NCBI RefSeq assembly: GCF_026914265.1
Contig: NC_069136.1
Coordinates: 14,281,856-14,345,855, forward strand
DNA: 64,000 nucleotides
Reading direction: 5' to 3'
DNA from: Mya arenaria
Taxonomy: Eukaryota; Mollusca; Bivalvia; Myida; Myidae
Numbering within the stretch: the first letter of the stretch is position 1; each line of letters starts with the position of its first letter. Shown piece by piece: positions 1 to 12,097 of the stretch. The notes beneath the pieces are model-generated. The model was given only the letters and a program-made list of their open reading frames with translations, was not told the DNA's origin and made no database searches. A program made the position numbers and the translations under genes.

Positions 1-255
1 GTAAATGGACCGGGCACACAATAAGAAATAAGTAAATAAGTAAAGCCCAGAATACATTTTTTATTGACTCAAACTCAGACTCAGTCTCAGTCTCAGACTC
101 AGGCTATGCTGAGACTATTTTGATTTTGGTATTCACTAACGATTTTAGACTCAGACTCAGCTGAGAATACTTTATGTCGATGCTGCAAGCGGTATTTTTC
201 CATGATTACGTCAGCAGGTGCTCGCACGCGCCGTTACATCACTGACAGACGGATA

Positions 256-3200
256 ATGGACTCGACAGGTATATTGTTTACATGTTTTTTATTATAAATT
301 ATTGATACTGATATCATGCATTTCGTTAAAAAAGTAATTTACATGCTGATCATATACTGAATAATTTCTCATTGAGAACTCTTTTTTACGTAGATACCTT
401 AGCAATGGACTAGAAAGTTTAGATATTATAACGTTGTTATTCTTTTAGGGTTTCTTAACAAAAAAAGTCCCCCATGGACAGAGGCAGCAGAGGTCGTACG
501 TGAAAATTGGGATCTTCTCTTCGGAGAGATGAGAGGGTGTGGGGTTGAAAAAATTTCAACTAAACGCCGGGCAAAGTGGCAAGAGATTGCCACTGTTGTA
601 AGGGTCGGTATGAAATGCATACAACAAAGAAATTGTGTAACGCATACAACATAGGCAAAGAAGGGTTTTCACATTTGCATACAACATACACAAAGAAGGA
701 TGTTGAGAAACGCATATAATATAGAATAAGAACAAAAATATTGACAGTGGAATTTTATTGTTAAAATCAATAAATTATTATGTTTATGAAGTTTAGTCAA
801 GTGAAAAATAGTTAATTCACTTTATTTTTGAATTTTGCTTTTAGAATTAAAACCTAATTGATTGTTTGTAAACTTTTTGTTTTGTTTGAATAGGGAAAAG
901 AACCTTATTTCAAATCATTAAAATTGGTTTAATGGTTTAATATCTAGATTTATAAAGAAACAATTTATTATTTCTTTTATGAAAACTTTGAAATCGGGGA
1001 AAGCAAAGACACGGAACAACAATAACAAAATATAAATTTTAAGATTACCTGAAGAAGCATGAGGATTATAAAACCAAACACAGAATTACTTTTAATAACT
1101 TTCATTTCATCATAAGATGAAAAACTAAACCATTTTTGGTAGTTGTAAAAATGTCTGAATTGATGATTTGTATTGTAATAGGTGAAAATAGGATTTATAA
1201 GTTCTTACCATTATTGCAAAATGAGAAATATAGATAATTATTAATATATTTTGTAAAGGGATAAACCTCAGATGTTAAATTTGTTTAATAGTTTAACTTT
1301 TAATGCAAAAAAACAACATTTGATCTTTCCTTATCCAATACATTCATCAGAACAAACAATCCCAAATATATAAAATGATCCTTTTGAAATTATAAATTGA
1401 AAGGAAAAATGAGTAAAAAGGGTAGGTATATATATTTCGTGTAGTAAATTTGGTTATTCTGTTAGATTAAATTTGTAGTTATTACATGTGCATATTATAT
1501 TGATTGCAATATTTGTGATTGGAATAAATTTATCATTTTTTTTTTATAAACAATGGCTTTAGTAATAGGACATAGTCAGACAAAATATTTGTCAGAGTGC
1601 TTGGATAAATCGTGTTATAGTGTTTTCTTTCCAATAAAATGAGTTGAGAAATAACAATCCTTTGATTTCATTTATTGACTTCCTTATTATAAACTCCCCA
1701 AAATTCTGAGACAATACTCCAATTATCCATGATAGCAGGTGCTATGCAATCGTTTGTTTGTTCTTTATTCACACATCGTTAATTTAAGGGATGCCATAAA
1801 GATAGGTGTTATGTGACTAATGAAAAATATATAATGAATCATGATTATGTCATTAATGAATCATAATTATGTCATTTGGACACCTTATGGCAGACAATAC
1901 ACATAAGTAATCTCCAATAACTGGTATTTTACTGGACAAGTGACCCTTAATTTTATTGGATAAGTGACCCCTACCAATCTGTATATAGTACACAGTTTCT
2001 GTGTATTGATCTTAATCTTTATTGAATTTGATGATTTTGTAAATCTAGACAACACATTAAGTTTAACGCCAAAGAAAACACAAAATCCCGGGAAAGCAAA
2101 AAACACTTTTTTTACTCTGCATTAACGCCAAAATTACTAATTAAACATCAAGGACTCCAAAGCAGGAAAAAAAGATTTTTTTAAATTAAAGTTTGAGGCA
2201 AATTGAATTCATAAAATCCCTAAAATAGAACCATTACCAGAAAAAGAAAAATGTGAAAGCTTTGTATATAATGAACTAGTTTCAGAAATGTTTCTTACTG
2301 GTCAACCTTAATTTGACTGTTAATGACAAAAACTTAACAAAAGGCTTTCTTTGAAACATATGGAAGCAGCACATATTTTGTATAGAACACATTTACTTAG
2401 TACGTAATACTATATAATGTCTCCCACTTTTCGATGAGGATGAAGAACGGTGGAAATATAATTTTAAAATAGACCCAACGATTTCGCCTGCATGTCAAAT
2501 TCACCACACCCGTAAAGACCAACAAATATTGTGTTAACACACCTTCAGATAATTCAACAACCACTGAGGAATTTCTGTGTTTTTCATGCAATATTTAAGT
2601 AAAAAATTACTCATTAAAGTAATCAAATGAATGTACATTTATCATGTGTAAACTCTTTACATCCCACATGCTTCTCTGTTGTATTCATTATTTTTATATA
2701 TTTATGCAAATGTGTTGTTCATTTCGGATACAGTTTATAATTGTTACATATAATTTACAATAATTCTTAAAAATACATGTATGTCTTTTATCAAGTACCA
2801 GGTGCTTTACTAAACTTATGAGAAATTATTTATATAGATTTATTTTACAAGTTTCTGATGTATTGTAATCAGTGTGACATGATATGTTTCTGTTTCCTAA
2901 ATGTACTTATATACTTGTAGTATACACAATGAATACAATCTTTAATTTATCCAATTGCAAAGTTTTCATAAACTTTTTGTTTCCTTCAAGCTATTAAACC
3001 AATTTTAATGATTTCATATAAGGATCTTTTCCCTATTCAAACAAAACAAAAAGTTTGAAAAACAAATCAATTATGTTTTAGTTTTAAAAGCAAAATTCAA
3101 ATATAAAGTTAATAAACTATTTCTCACTTGACTAACTTCATAAACATAATAATTTATTGATTTAAACAATAATATTTCAATGTCAATATTTTTGTTCTTA

Positions 3201-6200
3201 TTCTATATTGTATGCGTTTCTCAACATCCTTCTTTGTGTATGTTGTATGCAAATGTGAAAACCCTTCTTTGCCTATGTTGTATGCATTACTCTATTTCTT
3301 TGTTGTATGCATTTCATACTGCGCCCTGTTGTAAGCCAGTACGTTTGATAGTTGAAACAGACTTTATGCCTTATTTGTACATGTGTTTTTGTTGTTATTT
3401 CTTTTTGATACAGCATGGCATGAAGGATAATTGTTCATAAGGATAATATTTTGCATGCGGTATTAAACACAGTTTTCAACAATTTTATTATAAATAACAG
3501 TTACGTAACATGGCCATGCATAGCTGTATTACTGCCACATTATTGTTCCACTGAAACATACTGTACTAATTTATAATATACATTTATCAACATTGTAATG
3601 ATGGTATACACTTGTTATTGATTTGGCAATTGAATGAAAATCATCCATAAAAAAAATATTTAAACTTTTATAAGAATGCAATATACATTGAAACAATTAC
3701 CAGTGGACATTCAACTTTGTAAGAATTACTGAAGTTAAAATGATTAAAAGTAAAACACCTCATGTTGTTATATTTCAGTGAATTTACAGCTCCACGTTCT
3801 TCGGAACAATGCCGGAAGAAATTTCAAAATGTAAAAGGACGTTGTAAGTAAAATATGTTTACCATGCTACTAGTTCATAGAGGCAGAAACAATCTAAAAG
3901 ATTTGCAACGAAAAATTGCAGAAGTTACTGAAAGTATACATGTATATGATTATATGCATCTCATTGTGTCAAGTCTCACTGTGTCAGTGACTAACGTCAT
4001 TAACTAAAACAAAATATTTCTAGATGTTTGGTTGCTTTAATTGTTGATTCAGTCAGGTGTGAAAAGATGACAGAAAAGTACATTTTCTTGCATATTATCT
4101 TTGTTTCGTTTAGCCATCAACAAAGTCAGTGGGCTGCGGCATCCACCAACAGGAGGGGGCCCATCGGCTGTATTGTCCGTGGCAGAGTCATGTGTGGCAG
4201 ACCATCTTGCCACACACGAAGTTGTCACGGGCATTGGCGGAGGATTTGATTCAGATGGTATTTATCCTTCATTCACATATGTTTTATCCTTCATTCACAT
4301 ATGTTTTGTAAAAGCTTTATCAGTATAATGTTTGATATGCACTGTATATTCATGTCAAATTGATCGACAGTAAACAGCAAGCCCTCATCTCTGTTAAAAT
4401 GTCTTCCGGGCTTGCTCAAATTCTGAATTTTATTTATCATGCAATAAAACAATAGTTCGGGCTTGTTCATCCAAAAGTCCAATTTTGATGACTGAAACAA
4501 GTTTTTATTTTAAAGGTGTTCATATTTTGGTTGAAATTGTTATGGCTTTGAATAATAAATACAAAATCAAATCACATTATGTATACTGGTAGAAGTTGTA
4601 CGAGTTTTCCATTGTTGAAATAACAATCCAGCGTGCCATGCCAAAATTTCGAGATGATTTTTATTATTGCAGACCTTGAACAAATTTTTCGGGCCTCGAA
4701 ACCGGCCTCAATGATCTTGGCAGATGAGCCAACGTCTGAGGCCACTATCCCAGAAACATCAGGAGGTAAAATATTTCATTCTTTTCCTTATCCCAACATT
4801 AAATCAATAGAAGCAATTCAATTCCGTAAACCCTTTCACTTTCATTAATGTGTTATGTATTGCAGGAAGGCTGAATGTATGCGTGCAATGTTGTCTGGTA
4901 CATAAAAAAAAATGTTGTCATACATTATCATATGAGCTACGTTGATAGAATCACACAATTTTGTCTGATGGCATTCAGTTTTAGCTCGGCTATGTGAAGA
5001 ATATGGAGAGCTATACTACTCACCCAAGCGCCGGTTTTCCAACACACCTTGTTTAATTTCCCAGCAATTTCTTTGGCATCCTACTCAATATAATAGTATC
5101 TGTTTTATTAGGCATTATTCAAGAATTAAATTCAAGAAAATTCTCAACTTTTGGTTTCCACAATGATTTAAGTTCACCTTGCTTTGACATGGTTTTACTT
5201 CGGTCTATTTTTAGGCGCTCAAATTGCCAGACCTTTCTTGCAACTCCACATATTCTTAGCATTGCTTGTGTATACTAGCTGCCTTTTTAAAAAAAATCTT
5301 GATTTAGTTGGTGTGCCTACTTTTCTTATGACTATGACTGACAGACATCACCAATTGTGTAATTTCCTACAAAATGACTTATTTTAAGACCTTCACTTCG
5401 GTTTACCAGACGGTTAATTGTGGAGTCCCATGCCATGGAATCCCTCTGAAGGGGTTGTTTTGCATGTTGTGCTTTTTTCTGAACTGATGCTGCTTCAACT
5501 GTGGGTGTTCATACATTCTCATTTTAACCTTTCACCTTTTATTTTGTCTGTCATTTTCTGGACTTTTATTGTTTCCTCATTTCTCTTAATTTTATTTCTT
5601 CTAAATAACATTATATTCTTACACAACTTTTTTGCTGATTAAGCCATCCATTTGAAACTCAACAATTCCCTTAACAAGATTGATTGGCCCATAATTTGCA
5701 TGAAAACGCTTACTGAAAGTGAAAGGAATAAAAGTTAGGAGAGATAAAAGAAAAAGCCTCATTACTATGAAAAGCACCAATACATGATACAAATTGAGTT
5801 ATTGCATTGAGACTTTAAACAATGGTATTCAATGATCACACCTACTTAAATTAAACCAGGTAGATAACACTTGTTTGTAATAAATTCAAATAATGTCCCC
5901 TTTCTTGGACATAGACATTATGGTTATGGTTTTGCATGTAACCACTTATAAGTCTATTCCTCAGATAATACATCTTATATTGCATTGAAATTTTACACAC
6001 AGGCTCCAAAACATTTAACCTTCGTCTTAAATCAAGTACAATAACTATATCTCACAAAATCCGGTTAAGGTCTTGCATGTTAGCACAAACAGGATAATAT
6101 CTCGGCAACTGCGTGATGTATTGCATTGAGACTTAATACAATTGTATACAACCACACAACAAAATTGTTAACATTTTCAATGTAACCAAATGAAATCTAA

Positions 6201-7443
6201 TCTTACAGTGATCCATTTCTAACACTTTTCAATCCTTTCACTGAAAAGCGGCAGAATAGTCGAGCACGCTGTCCCTGTAACAGCTCTTGTTTTTACTATT
6301 ATACTTGAGGATTCCGACTGATTTTATGTTTCCTAAACTGTTAATAACAGTTTTAGCAATTATTTTTCGAACAGAAATATGAAAATCTGCAAGTTGATGT
6401 TTTGTCAGCAATATTTTTTTACTTGTTTGCAGATATTTCACGTCAAATTTTTATCTTTCTGAGACAAGAAATAAAAAAGTTTTTAAAACAGTCAGTATAT
6501 GATTGAGAGTACAGCTTAAATATAGTCGACATAACAAATTAACTTTTTCATATCTTTCAGGTCCATTGAAGTCGTGCAGGCAAAAGACTGGAAAAGGTAA
6601 TTTCATTTAAGTAAAGATTAAATGAGACTTTTTTTGTGTCATAGTTTATGACAGATATTTTTATGCATACACTTCCTGTGCTTGTACCATCTGCTGTGGT
6701 AGATCTAAAATTAACTCAAATTCGAAAAGGTCTTATCTGATATTATTTTTAGCAATAACATATAAGGTGTTTCATGCATAGACTGTATTGATATGCCAGT
6801 GTTCTTATTTTGCCAATATATTTCCTTGTGAAGAATCTAGTGTTCATGAATACTGTTAAGTTCAACTTCTTGAACTATTAGGAAATGCTTAACAATCCTG
6901 TACGTGTTGATTGCTTTCAAGGGATTGTACACCAAATTGGCACCAAATGAAGTATTTTCATGTAAAGAACCTCTTGAAAATTGTTTAATAGAAAGTGTTA
7001 CGCTTTGATATCATAATTGTAAGAAAAGCGGATATAACATCTTTTCTATAATTTATCAAGCAGCATATAGTGATTTTGTTTTAGAATAATGTATGATTGA
7101 AGTAAATGATAAATGTGATAGCTATACTAACATTATATGTATTAAGTCGAGTATAAAATAAAAATATGTTTTTTGTTGTTTTTCAGCAAAAAGAAAAATT
7201 GTCACCACGGAGCAGTCCACAATAAATGAATTAACTGCAGAAAACCTATCGCTTGACAATGTCAGGATTAGGGAGGAGACCAAAAAAATCAAGCTCCAGA
7301 TGGACCTATTATTAGAACAAAAAAATGCACTTATTTCAGTGAAGGAAATGGCTGATGCTGCCAAAAGTTATTATTTACAAAGGTCTTCCATTGAGTTTCA
7401 TTCAGGAAATCCTTTTGTAGATTCCTTTACTTTTAATAAATAA
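256..7443 (+). CDS. Harbinger Myb/SANT-like DNA-binding protein (7 exons), exon 2 split by a transposon
   Basis: This is the second Harbinger gene, a trihelix/Myb-like protein that in this superfamily helps the nuclease enter the nucleus and bind transposon ends. Exons: 256-268, 449-602 plus 3336-3338 (one exon, interrupted), 3779-3843, 4114-4257, 4673-4765, 6561-6596 and 7187-7443. With the inserted DNA ignored, all phases agree and give about 254 residues ending TAA. Residues about 8-80 hold the DNA-binding fold, with Trp anchors (PPWTEA, ENWDLLFGEM, RRAKWQEIA) and then SSEQCRKKF. A Gly/Pro linker (PPTGGGPSA) follows, and exon 7 encodes a charged helix likely to form a coiled coil (EETKKIKLQMDLLLEQ). 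The ATG at 256 was chosen because its exon joins the phase of exon 2. A 2.72 kb element in exon 2 separates its last three bases from the rest. Use of the GTAAG in the left target copy instead would run into TGA at once in exon 3. This copy is therefore probably non-functional unless the insertion is spliced out. Confidence 0.8.
603..3325. mobile_element. Long-TIR non-autonomous DNA transposon with 10-bp target duplication, inside the Harbinger exon
   Basis: The arms at about 603-1000 and 2945-3325 are inverted copies of one another. The left arm begins GGTCGGTATGAAATGC and the right arm, read inward, GGCGCAGTATGAAATGC; both continue with ACAACAAAG. CTGTTGTAAG lies directly outside both ends (593-602 and 3326-3335), which gives a 10-bp target-site duplication. 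Each arm starts with about four short repeats of the type GCATACAACA...AAAGAA. The 1.9 kb core has no recognisable coding region. Arms of about 380-400 bp starting with GG, plus a 10-bp duplication, resemble Mutator-like elements, but no transposase is present, so the superfamily is an inference. Confidence 0.8.
4978..5050 (+). repeat. Dispersed repeat fragment (AGCTCG...GGAGAGCTAT family)
   Basis: This stretch matches one near 8848-8915. Both read AAGAATA(T/A)GGAGAGCTAT, then a CACC-AGCG step, at the same spacing. It lies in a Harbinger intron. The class of repeat is not determined. Confidence 0.55.
6330..6520. repeat. Half copy of a palindromic MITE (GCTGCACTCTCAC family)
   Basis: It shares the arm GAAATATGAAAATCTGC, then a TTTGTCA block, TTTGCAGATATT, GACAAGAAATAAAAAAGT and a terminal GAGAGTACAGCTTAAA with the full-length copy at 27533-27874. 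The other arm is degraded. It sits in intron 5 of the Harbinger Myb-like gene. Confidence 0.7.
6915..7060 (-). repeat. Fragment of the TTAAAGGG tRNA-core element
   Basis: It reads GGGATTGTACACCAAATT, GCACCAAA, then TTACGCTTTGATATCATAATT, in the same order and spacing as the left side of the element at 36378-36879. The tRNA-like core is missing. It lies in a Harbinger intron. Confidence 0.7.
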
Positions 7444-7455
7444 TTCTGCTCAACC

Positions 7456-7986
7456 AATTCATTGGATATTTGAAAGTAACAAGCACACTGTTAGATTGTC
7501 TTTGAAACATTTTAGGCTTGTCCCTGTATTTTTCATTGTATATTTGAAGGTGATGTACTTGTTTAAGCTAACTTCTTCAAACTTACTTTTGAGATCCTAC
7601 ATCAATCTTCAAATATTTAAAGCTTTGTACAGTCTTGAATTGCATGTATGATTGGCTTAGGTGACTTTATTTTTGATCAAGTCAAAATGTACTTGTTGTA
7701 TTAAGTAATGCCCTGAAATTCATGTGCTATTAAAGTTTTTAAACCATATATGTTATGCCACTAAGTTTGATGATGACATTTCATATATATGTTACACATC
7801 ATTGTTCATCCATGTCCAATGAAATATTCTTTGTAAAGTTTGCTGAAGTAATTATTTATTAAGGACATAAGGTATGTAGTTTGCTATATAGTTTATACAT
7901 ATCAAATTTATAAAATGTATGGTGCCATAAAGTCATCAGACAATTAAGTTAAGGGTATTGCTTGTTACTCTTCAAATATCCAATTG
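7456..7986. mobile_element. MITE with GGATATTTGAA...AACAAGCA terminal repeats
   Basis: The left end reads ATTGGATATTTGAAAGTAAC then AAGCA. The right end is its reverse complement, TGCTTGTTACTCTTCAAATA then TCCAATTG. The spacing is about 530 bp and there is no coding content. It begins 13 bp after the stop codon of the Harbinger Myb-like gene, so it probably carries or replaced that gene's 3' end. Confidence 0.65.
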
Positions 7987-8847
7987 CTACACAGTTCTCA
8001 TTCATTTATAATTCACAAGGTTCATCTGGAGTTTGAGAAAGTATCCTCTTTATGATTGACACTGTTAATTTATATTAATGATTATTTTCATAATGATCAT
8101 TTTATAAATGCAAATGTATATACTTTTTATTGATAGCTTTCCCTGTGTTTTGACTGCATGACTTCATATACATATATACAACAATGACTCTATGTTTTTT
8201 TTTTAGTTGATATATATCAAATTCAACTCATATTATTCATATGTTATGAACATTACATATCAGTTATATGAAAAAAACCCAGATGTCTCTGTTTAATTGG
8301 AACTGATTTTGATAGTTTGTCATTTTATGCAAAGTCTGAAATGTTAACGGAATTTACAAAAACATTTCATCTGAATTTATGGTGATTTTATCCAATATTT
8401 GGACAGTCAATAAGTGATTTTGTTCTTTTTTGTCAACAATGGCATGGTGAATTAATAAGAATTAAGGTAATGACTTACGTTCTTGTCGAAATTTACTTAA
8501 CATTGAACAATAGATAGTATCGTTTATAAAGTATGAAAGTCTGTCCATGGAAGTATGGCTTTCAATTTTCATGAGCGTCACTTACCATTGTTGTTTATAT
8601 TATCATTACAAATGATTTAGTCAAAATAAAACACTAATATTAGGTTTCAAATAATACAGATCATTGTCAAATATTATAGAAGTGTACATTAGATATGATA
8701 TCGGTCCTAACTAAAACTGTATGTGATGTTTGCATATGTATTGTACTTTCATTGCTTAATTGTAGCTAGTTGTAACACTAAGCCCTATGGATGATTTGAA
8801 TTACATGCTTTGTTAAAACTGTGGTGTATATATGAGTGTTATTCCTC

Positions 8848-9020
8848 AGCGTTTTAAACTCGACTATTCGAAGAATAAGGAGAGCTATCCTATTCACCTG
8901 AGCGTCGGCGTAACCACTTATGATAAAAAAAATTGTAATAGTTTGTGTACCACCTCAAATATGTGTACACAAGAGGAGGTTACTCTATCAAGCATTTTGA
9001 CAAAATTATGCCCCTTTTTC
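8848..9020 (+). repeat. Dispersed repeat fragment, second copy (AGCTCG...GGAGAGCTAT family)
   Basis: This copy is better preserved than the one at 4978: GAAGAATAAGGAGAGCTATC then CACCTGAGCGTCGGCG. The rest of 7990-9660, the spacer between the two convergent Harbinger genes, shows no gene. Confidence 0.55.
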
Positions 9021-9665
9021 TAATTAGAATTTACATTAAAGTTTTCGTACTATCTGAAATATTTTCAAACTCCATTGACATCTAGCTTTGAAACTTTGCA
9101 TGCTTGTTCACCATCATGCCCGCAACATGTACACAGGAGGAGGGCCTGTTCATTTATGAAAACACTTGTGATATGAAGCATTCCACATTGTTACTTGTTC
9201 ATAGTGGTAAGATAATTAAAACATGAAACATATCAAATGTCTTTGTTGTATTTATATGCTTACTTCAAATGAAAACTAGAAACAAAACAGGAAATCAGTC
9301 TGTTAGGTTAAACTTATCACTTTACATGCATGTTCCGCGAACTAGTGCTTGGTCGTCCTGTATGAAAACCATGCGTTCCTAACCCGAACCCCAAGGTCCT
9401 TTTGTGCTAAGGTTGCCTTGCTAATAACTTAAACGGTGTACAACACATTCACCGTCCATCTTGATGCTATGTTACAAGCAGGTTAGCATGCATCAGAGGA
9501 TGATTAAAAGCTAATGGGTACATAGACGCCAGGATCTCGGCACCTGAAATAAAAAAAAAGAGGTTATGATTGCCATCTATGATGTTCTGCCAGAAAAGCA
9601 CAACACATTTAACATTACATGTGTATGTATTGATAAAATGAATGGTGTTTTACAAGTGATTTTAC

Positions 9666-11921
9666 CTATCGCTCAAAGTACATTCTGGTCACGTACTCCC
9701 TGGCGGCCCTCCCATCCATGTTGTCCCCAACATCAACTATATGATAATGGGGGTTATCATTGGGGTCAATTGGGTCAACAGCAACGATATCCCTCCGATC
9801 GATCCCCAGATTGTGCAATGTGATGCAGTTTCTGATATGCATACATGCCCTTTCTGGATAACAATTCAACTTCCTCCGAAGTACCTGACAACAAGGAAAT
9901 GCATTTTTTTGGGAAAAAACACACATTGCAAGAACAAATTACTTTATATTACTACATTTTATATAATTAATACATTGTCATACATCTGTATAATATTCAT
10001 AAAGCAGAGAGAAATTTTAAAAAGTGTAAATGTTATTATACCTGAAATCGTTGCTTCAAAATTCCAAAGGTTTGCTCAACAGTGACCCTTGTGCGACACA
10101 GTGCCCCATTGTAACGTGCCTGTGCCTCTCCCACAGGATTCATGTAGGGGGTTAACATATACCTTGTACAGGCATACCCACTGTCAGCAAGTAAAAACCC
10201 ATGCATATCACCTGTGGGTAAAATGTGTCATTATGTTACAACTACACAACATATCAATTAAAAAATAGCCATATTGTCCCAGTATTTTTAACTTCTTTAT
10301 CTAGTATGCCTATATATATCTGTATGAATGCATGCTATAACTAGACATGAGGCATATGGTTTCATTTAACAGTACCAATGTATCCATTGATTAAGTCATA
10401 TACAACATGGTCATACCGTCTTCAAACCTCCTTCGGAGTGCACATTGGCGCCAGATTCGTGCATCGTGTGTCCTCCCTGGCCACATCACTACTGCTGATG
10501 TAATCCTATATGAGGCATCACATACAGCCTGAAATATACACAGTTTAATATTTGTGATTTCAAAAATGCTAAATTACATATAATTCAAATCAGTTCAATA
10601 AATGTTATGTTAAATATACCTTTATAATTGAGTACAAACTCAAGGATTAAGATGGTTATGGTAAATGACTTCAACATCTTGGAAAATGGATAACATTCAA
10701 TTCAATTAAATTCAATTTACCTGAACATTTATTGTAGGAATTCCTTTCCTCCCAATGTAATCCTCTGGATTGGCCGATGGCTTCTTTATCGAAACATGGG
10801 TGCAATCAATTACCCCGACAACGTTGGGAAAGCCTGAAACATGATCATGTATAACTTCAGACTAAGTAAGATTTTTTTGTTATTGGCCCCAGTCTTAGGT
10901 GTTCAGAAAAGAGGAACTGTATACCATCTGTTACTATCAATGGCTCCTGAAAAAACATAGTAAAACTGTAATGTATTGAAATTCACACTCAGACTTTTAC
11001 ATGGAACATTTAATTACATCAAATGAGGAATTGGATCATTTATCAATATTTTATATATTAGTTAATTCTTTCAATACTGATGAAATACATGTAGAACTCC
11101 TTGTACATGTCATTATAACTTATTTTACTAAAATATGTACAGTATATCAACAGTAATATTTGCATTGAAATGAAGGAATATGTAAAACAGACACAATTTC
11201 ATTTATATCAGTTATTGTCATGCTTAAAAATCAATTGTCAAGCCTTTTTTATCATTGCTTACTTCATACATGTATACATAAAACCAGGTAAACATAAACA
11301 TACATGTATTCATGACAGAAAGAGTGAAAAAGACTATAGGTGAGCTATTTTTAGGTTAACCTACATAACAGGGTACAAGGTTTACGTCCCACTAGGAATA
11401 CTCTCCTTCATGGAGGTGACGTAAACAACATTTTTTAGCTGAGTAATTCCTTTAAAGTTTAAGCTTAAGAAGTGAATATTTAGTGGATATTACATACCAG
11501 CCATGGCACCGAACTGCTGCTTCACTTGACGGACACGATCACCGGAGGGGAAGCTGATATACCGGTCTGCAAGAGCAGAAAGCACCTGTCCAACCTGGCG
11601 GCAAACTCTGCTTACTGTGGGCTGGCTCAGGTTGACAGTGTCACCGACAGTCAACTGGAAAGCTCCTGTTGCCAAAAATCGCAGATAGCTTAAAACGCAC
11701 AACACCAAAGGTATTGCGAAACATCTGCCTGTGTCCCGGGCAGCTGCCTGGCATAAATCAACAATGAAGTAGATCGTATCCGGCCGGAAACGATAACGAG
11801 CAAATATCTCCTCTTCCCGTAGGTCCTCCAGAGGGTTACTCCTATCGCGAAAAACACGAGGACGTGGCACTTGCCTCAGAAACATACGATCTCTAACGAT
11901 AGCTCTATGTCCAGCCGCCAT
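9666..11921 (-). CDS. PIF/Harbinger transposase (HARBI1-like DDE nuclease), 5 exons, open throughout
   Basis: This is the nuclease of the Harbinger element; it cuts at the element ends and inserts into short T/A-rich targets. Exons on the minus strand, in order: 11921-11498, 10833-10721, 10528-10417, 10211-10042 and 9884-9666. All junctions are GT/AG with matching phases (1, 0, 1, 0), giving 345 residues and a TAG stop. The ATG at 11921 lies in a good Kozak context (AAGATGG); the frame also stays open a little upstream. The N-terminal region has the helix-turn-helix-like segment NLSQPTVSRVCRQV seen in this family. The catalytic triad is visible: D151 (VIDCTHV), D226 (LLADSGY) and E262 (VTVEQTFG), a spacing of 75 and 35 residues. 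The C-terminus holds the family motif RACMHIRNCITLHNLGI. No frame break was found, so this copy may still make protein. A domesticated host HARBI1 gene is unlikely, because terminal repeats and the partner gene are present. Confidence 0.9.
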
Positions 11922-12097
11922 CTTTGAAGGTTGCAAAGCTTCTAAATTATAGACTCAACATTTGAGACTCAGGCTCAGACTTTGAACTCAAACTTTGATC
12001 TCAGAAACATTAGTGAATACCGTTTTACAGCCCAAAGTCTGAGTCTTGAGTCCTAAGTCTACATTTGAGGCTAAGACACGTACGTGAATACGGGCCC

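Larger units (their letters stand above)
43..12097. mobile_element. PIF/Harbinger DNA transposon, two-gene autonomous type
   Basis: The element carries the two genes that define PIF/Harbinger: a Myb/SANT-like protein (+) and a DDE nuclease (-), arranged tail to tail. The right end is clear. Read inward from 12097 it begins GGGCCCGTATTCAC, a typical start for animal Harbingers, followed by repeated GACTCAG-type motifs. The left end has the matching GACTCAGACTCAG clusters (about 65-165) and the shared inner motif GGTATTCACTAA (128-139; on the right the complement lies near 12010-12021). The outermost left bases near 43 are degraded, so that boundary and the expected 3-bp target duplication are uncertain. 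Several younger elements sit inside it: 603-3325, 6330-6520, 6915-7060 and 7456-7986. It is about 12 kb with insertions and about 8.5 kb without them. Confidence 0.85.

Noticed and set aside
598-602. GTAAG as the true donor of Harbinger Myb-gene exon 2
   Set aside because: Joining there to exon 3 gives TGA at once. The donor at 3339 restores the frame and the expected protein order.
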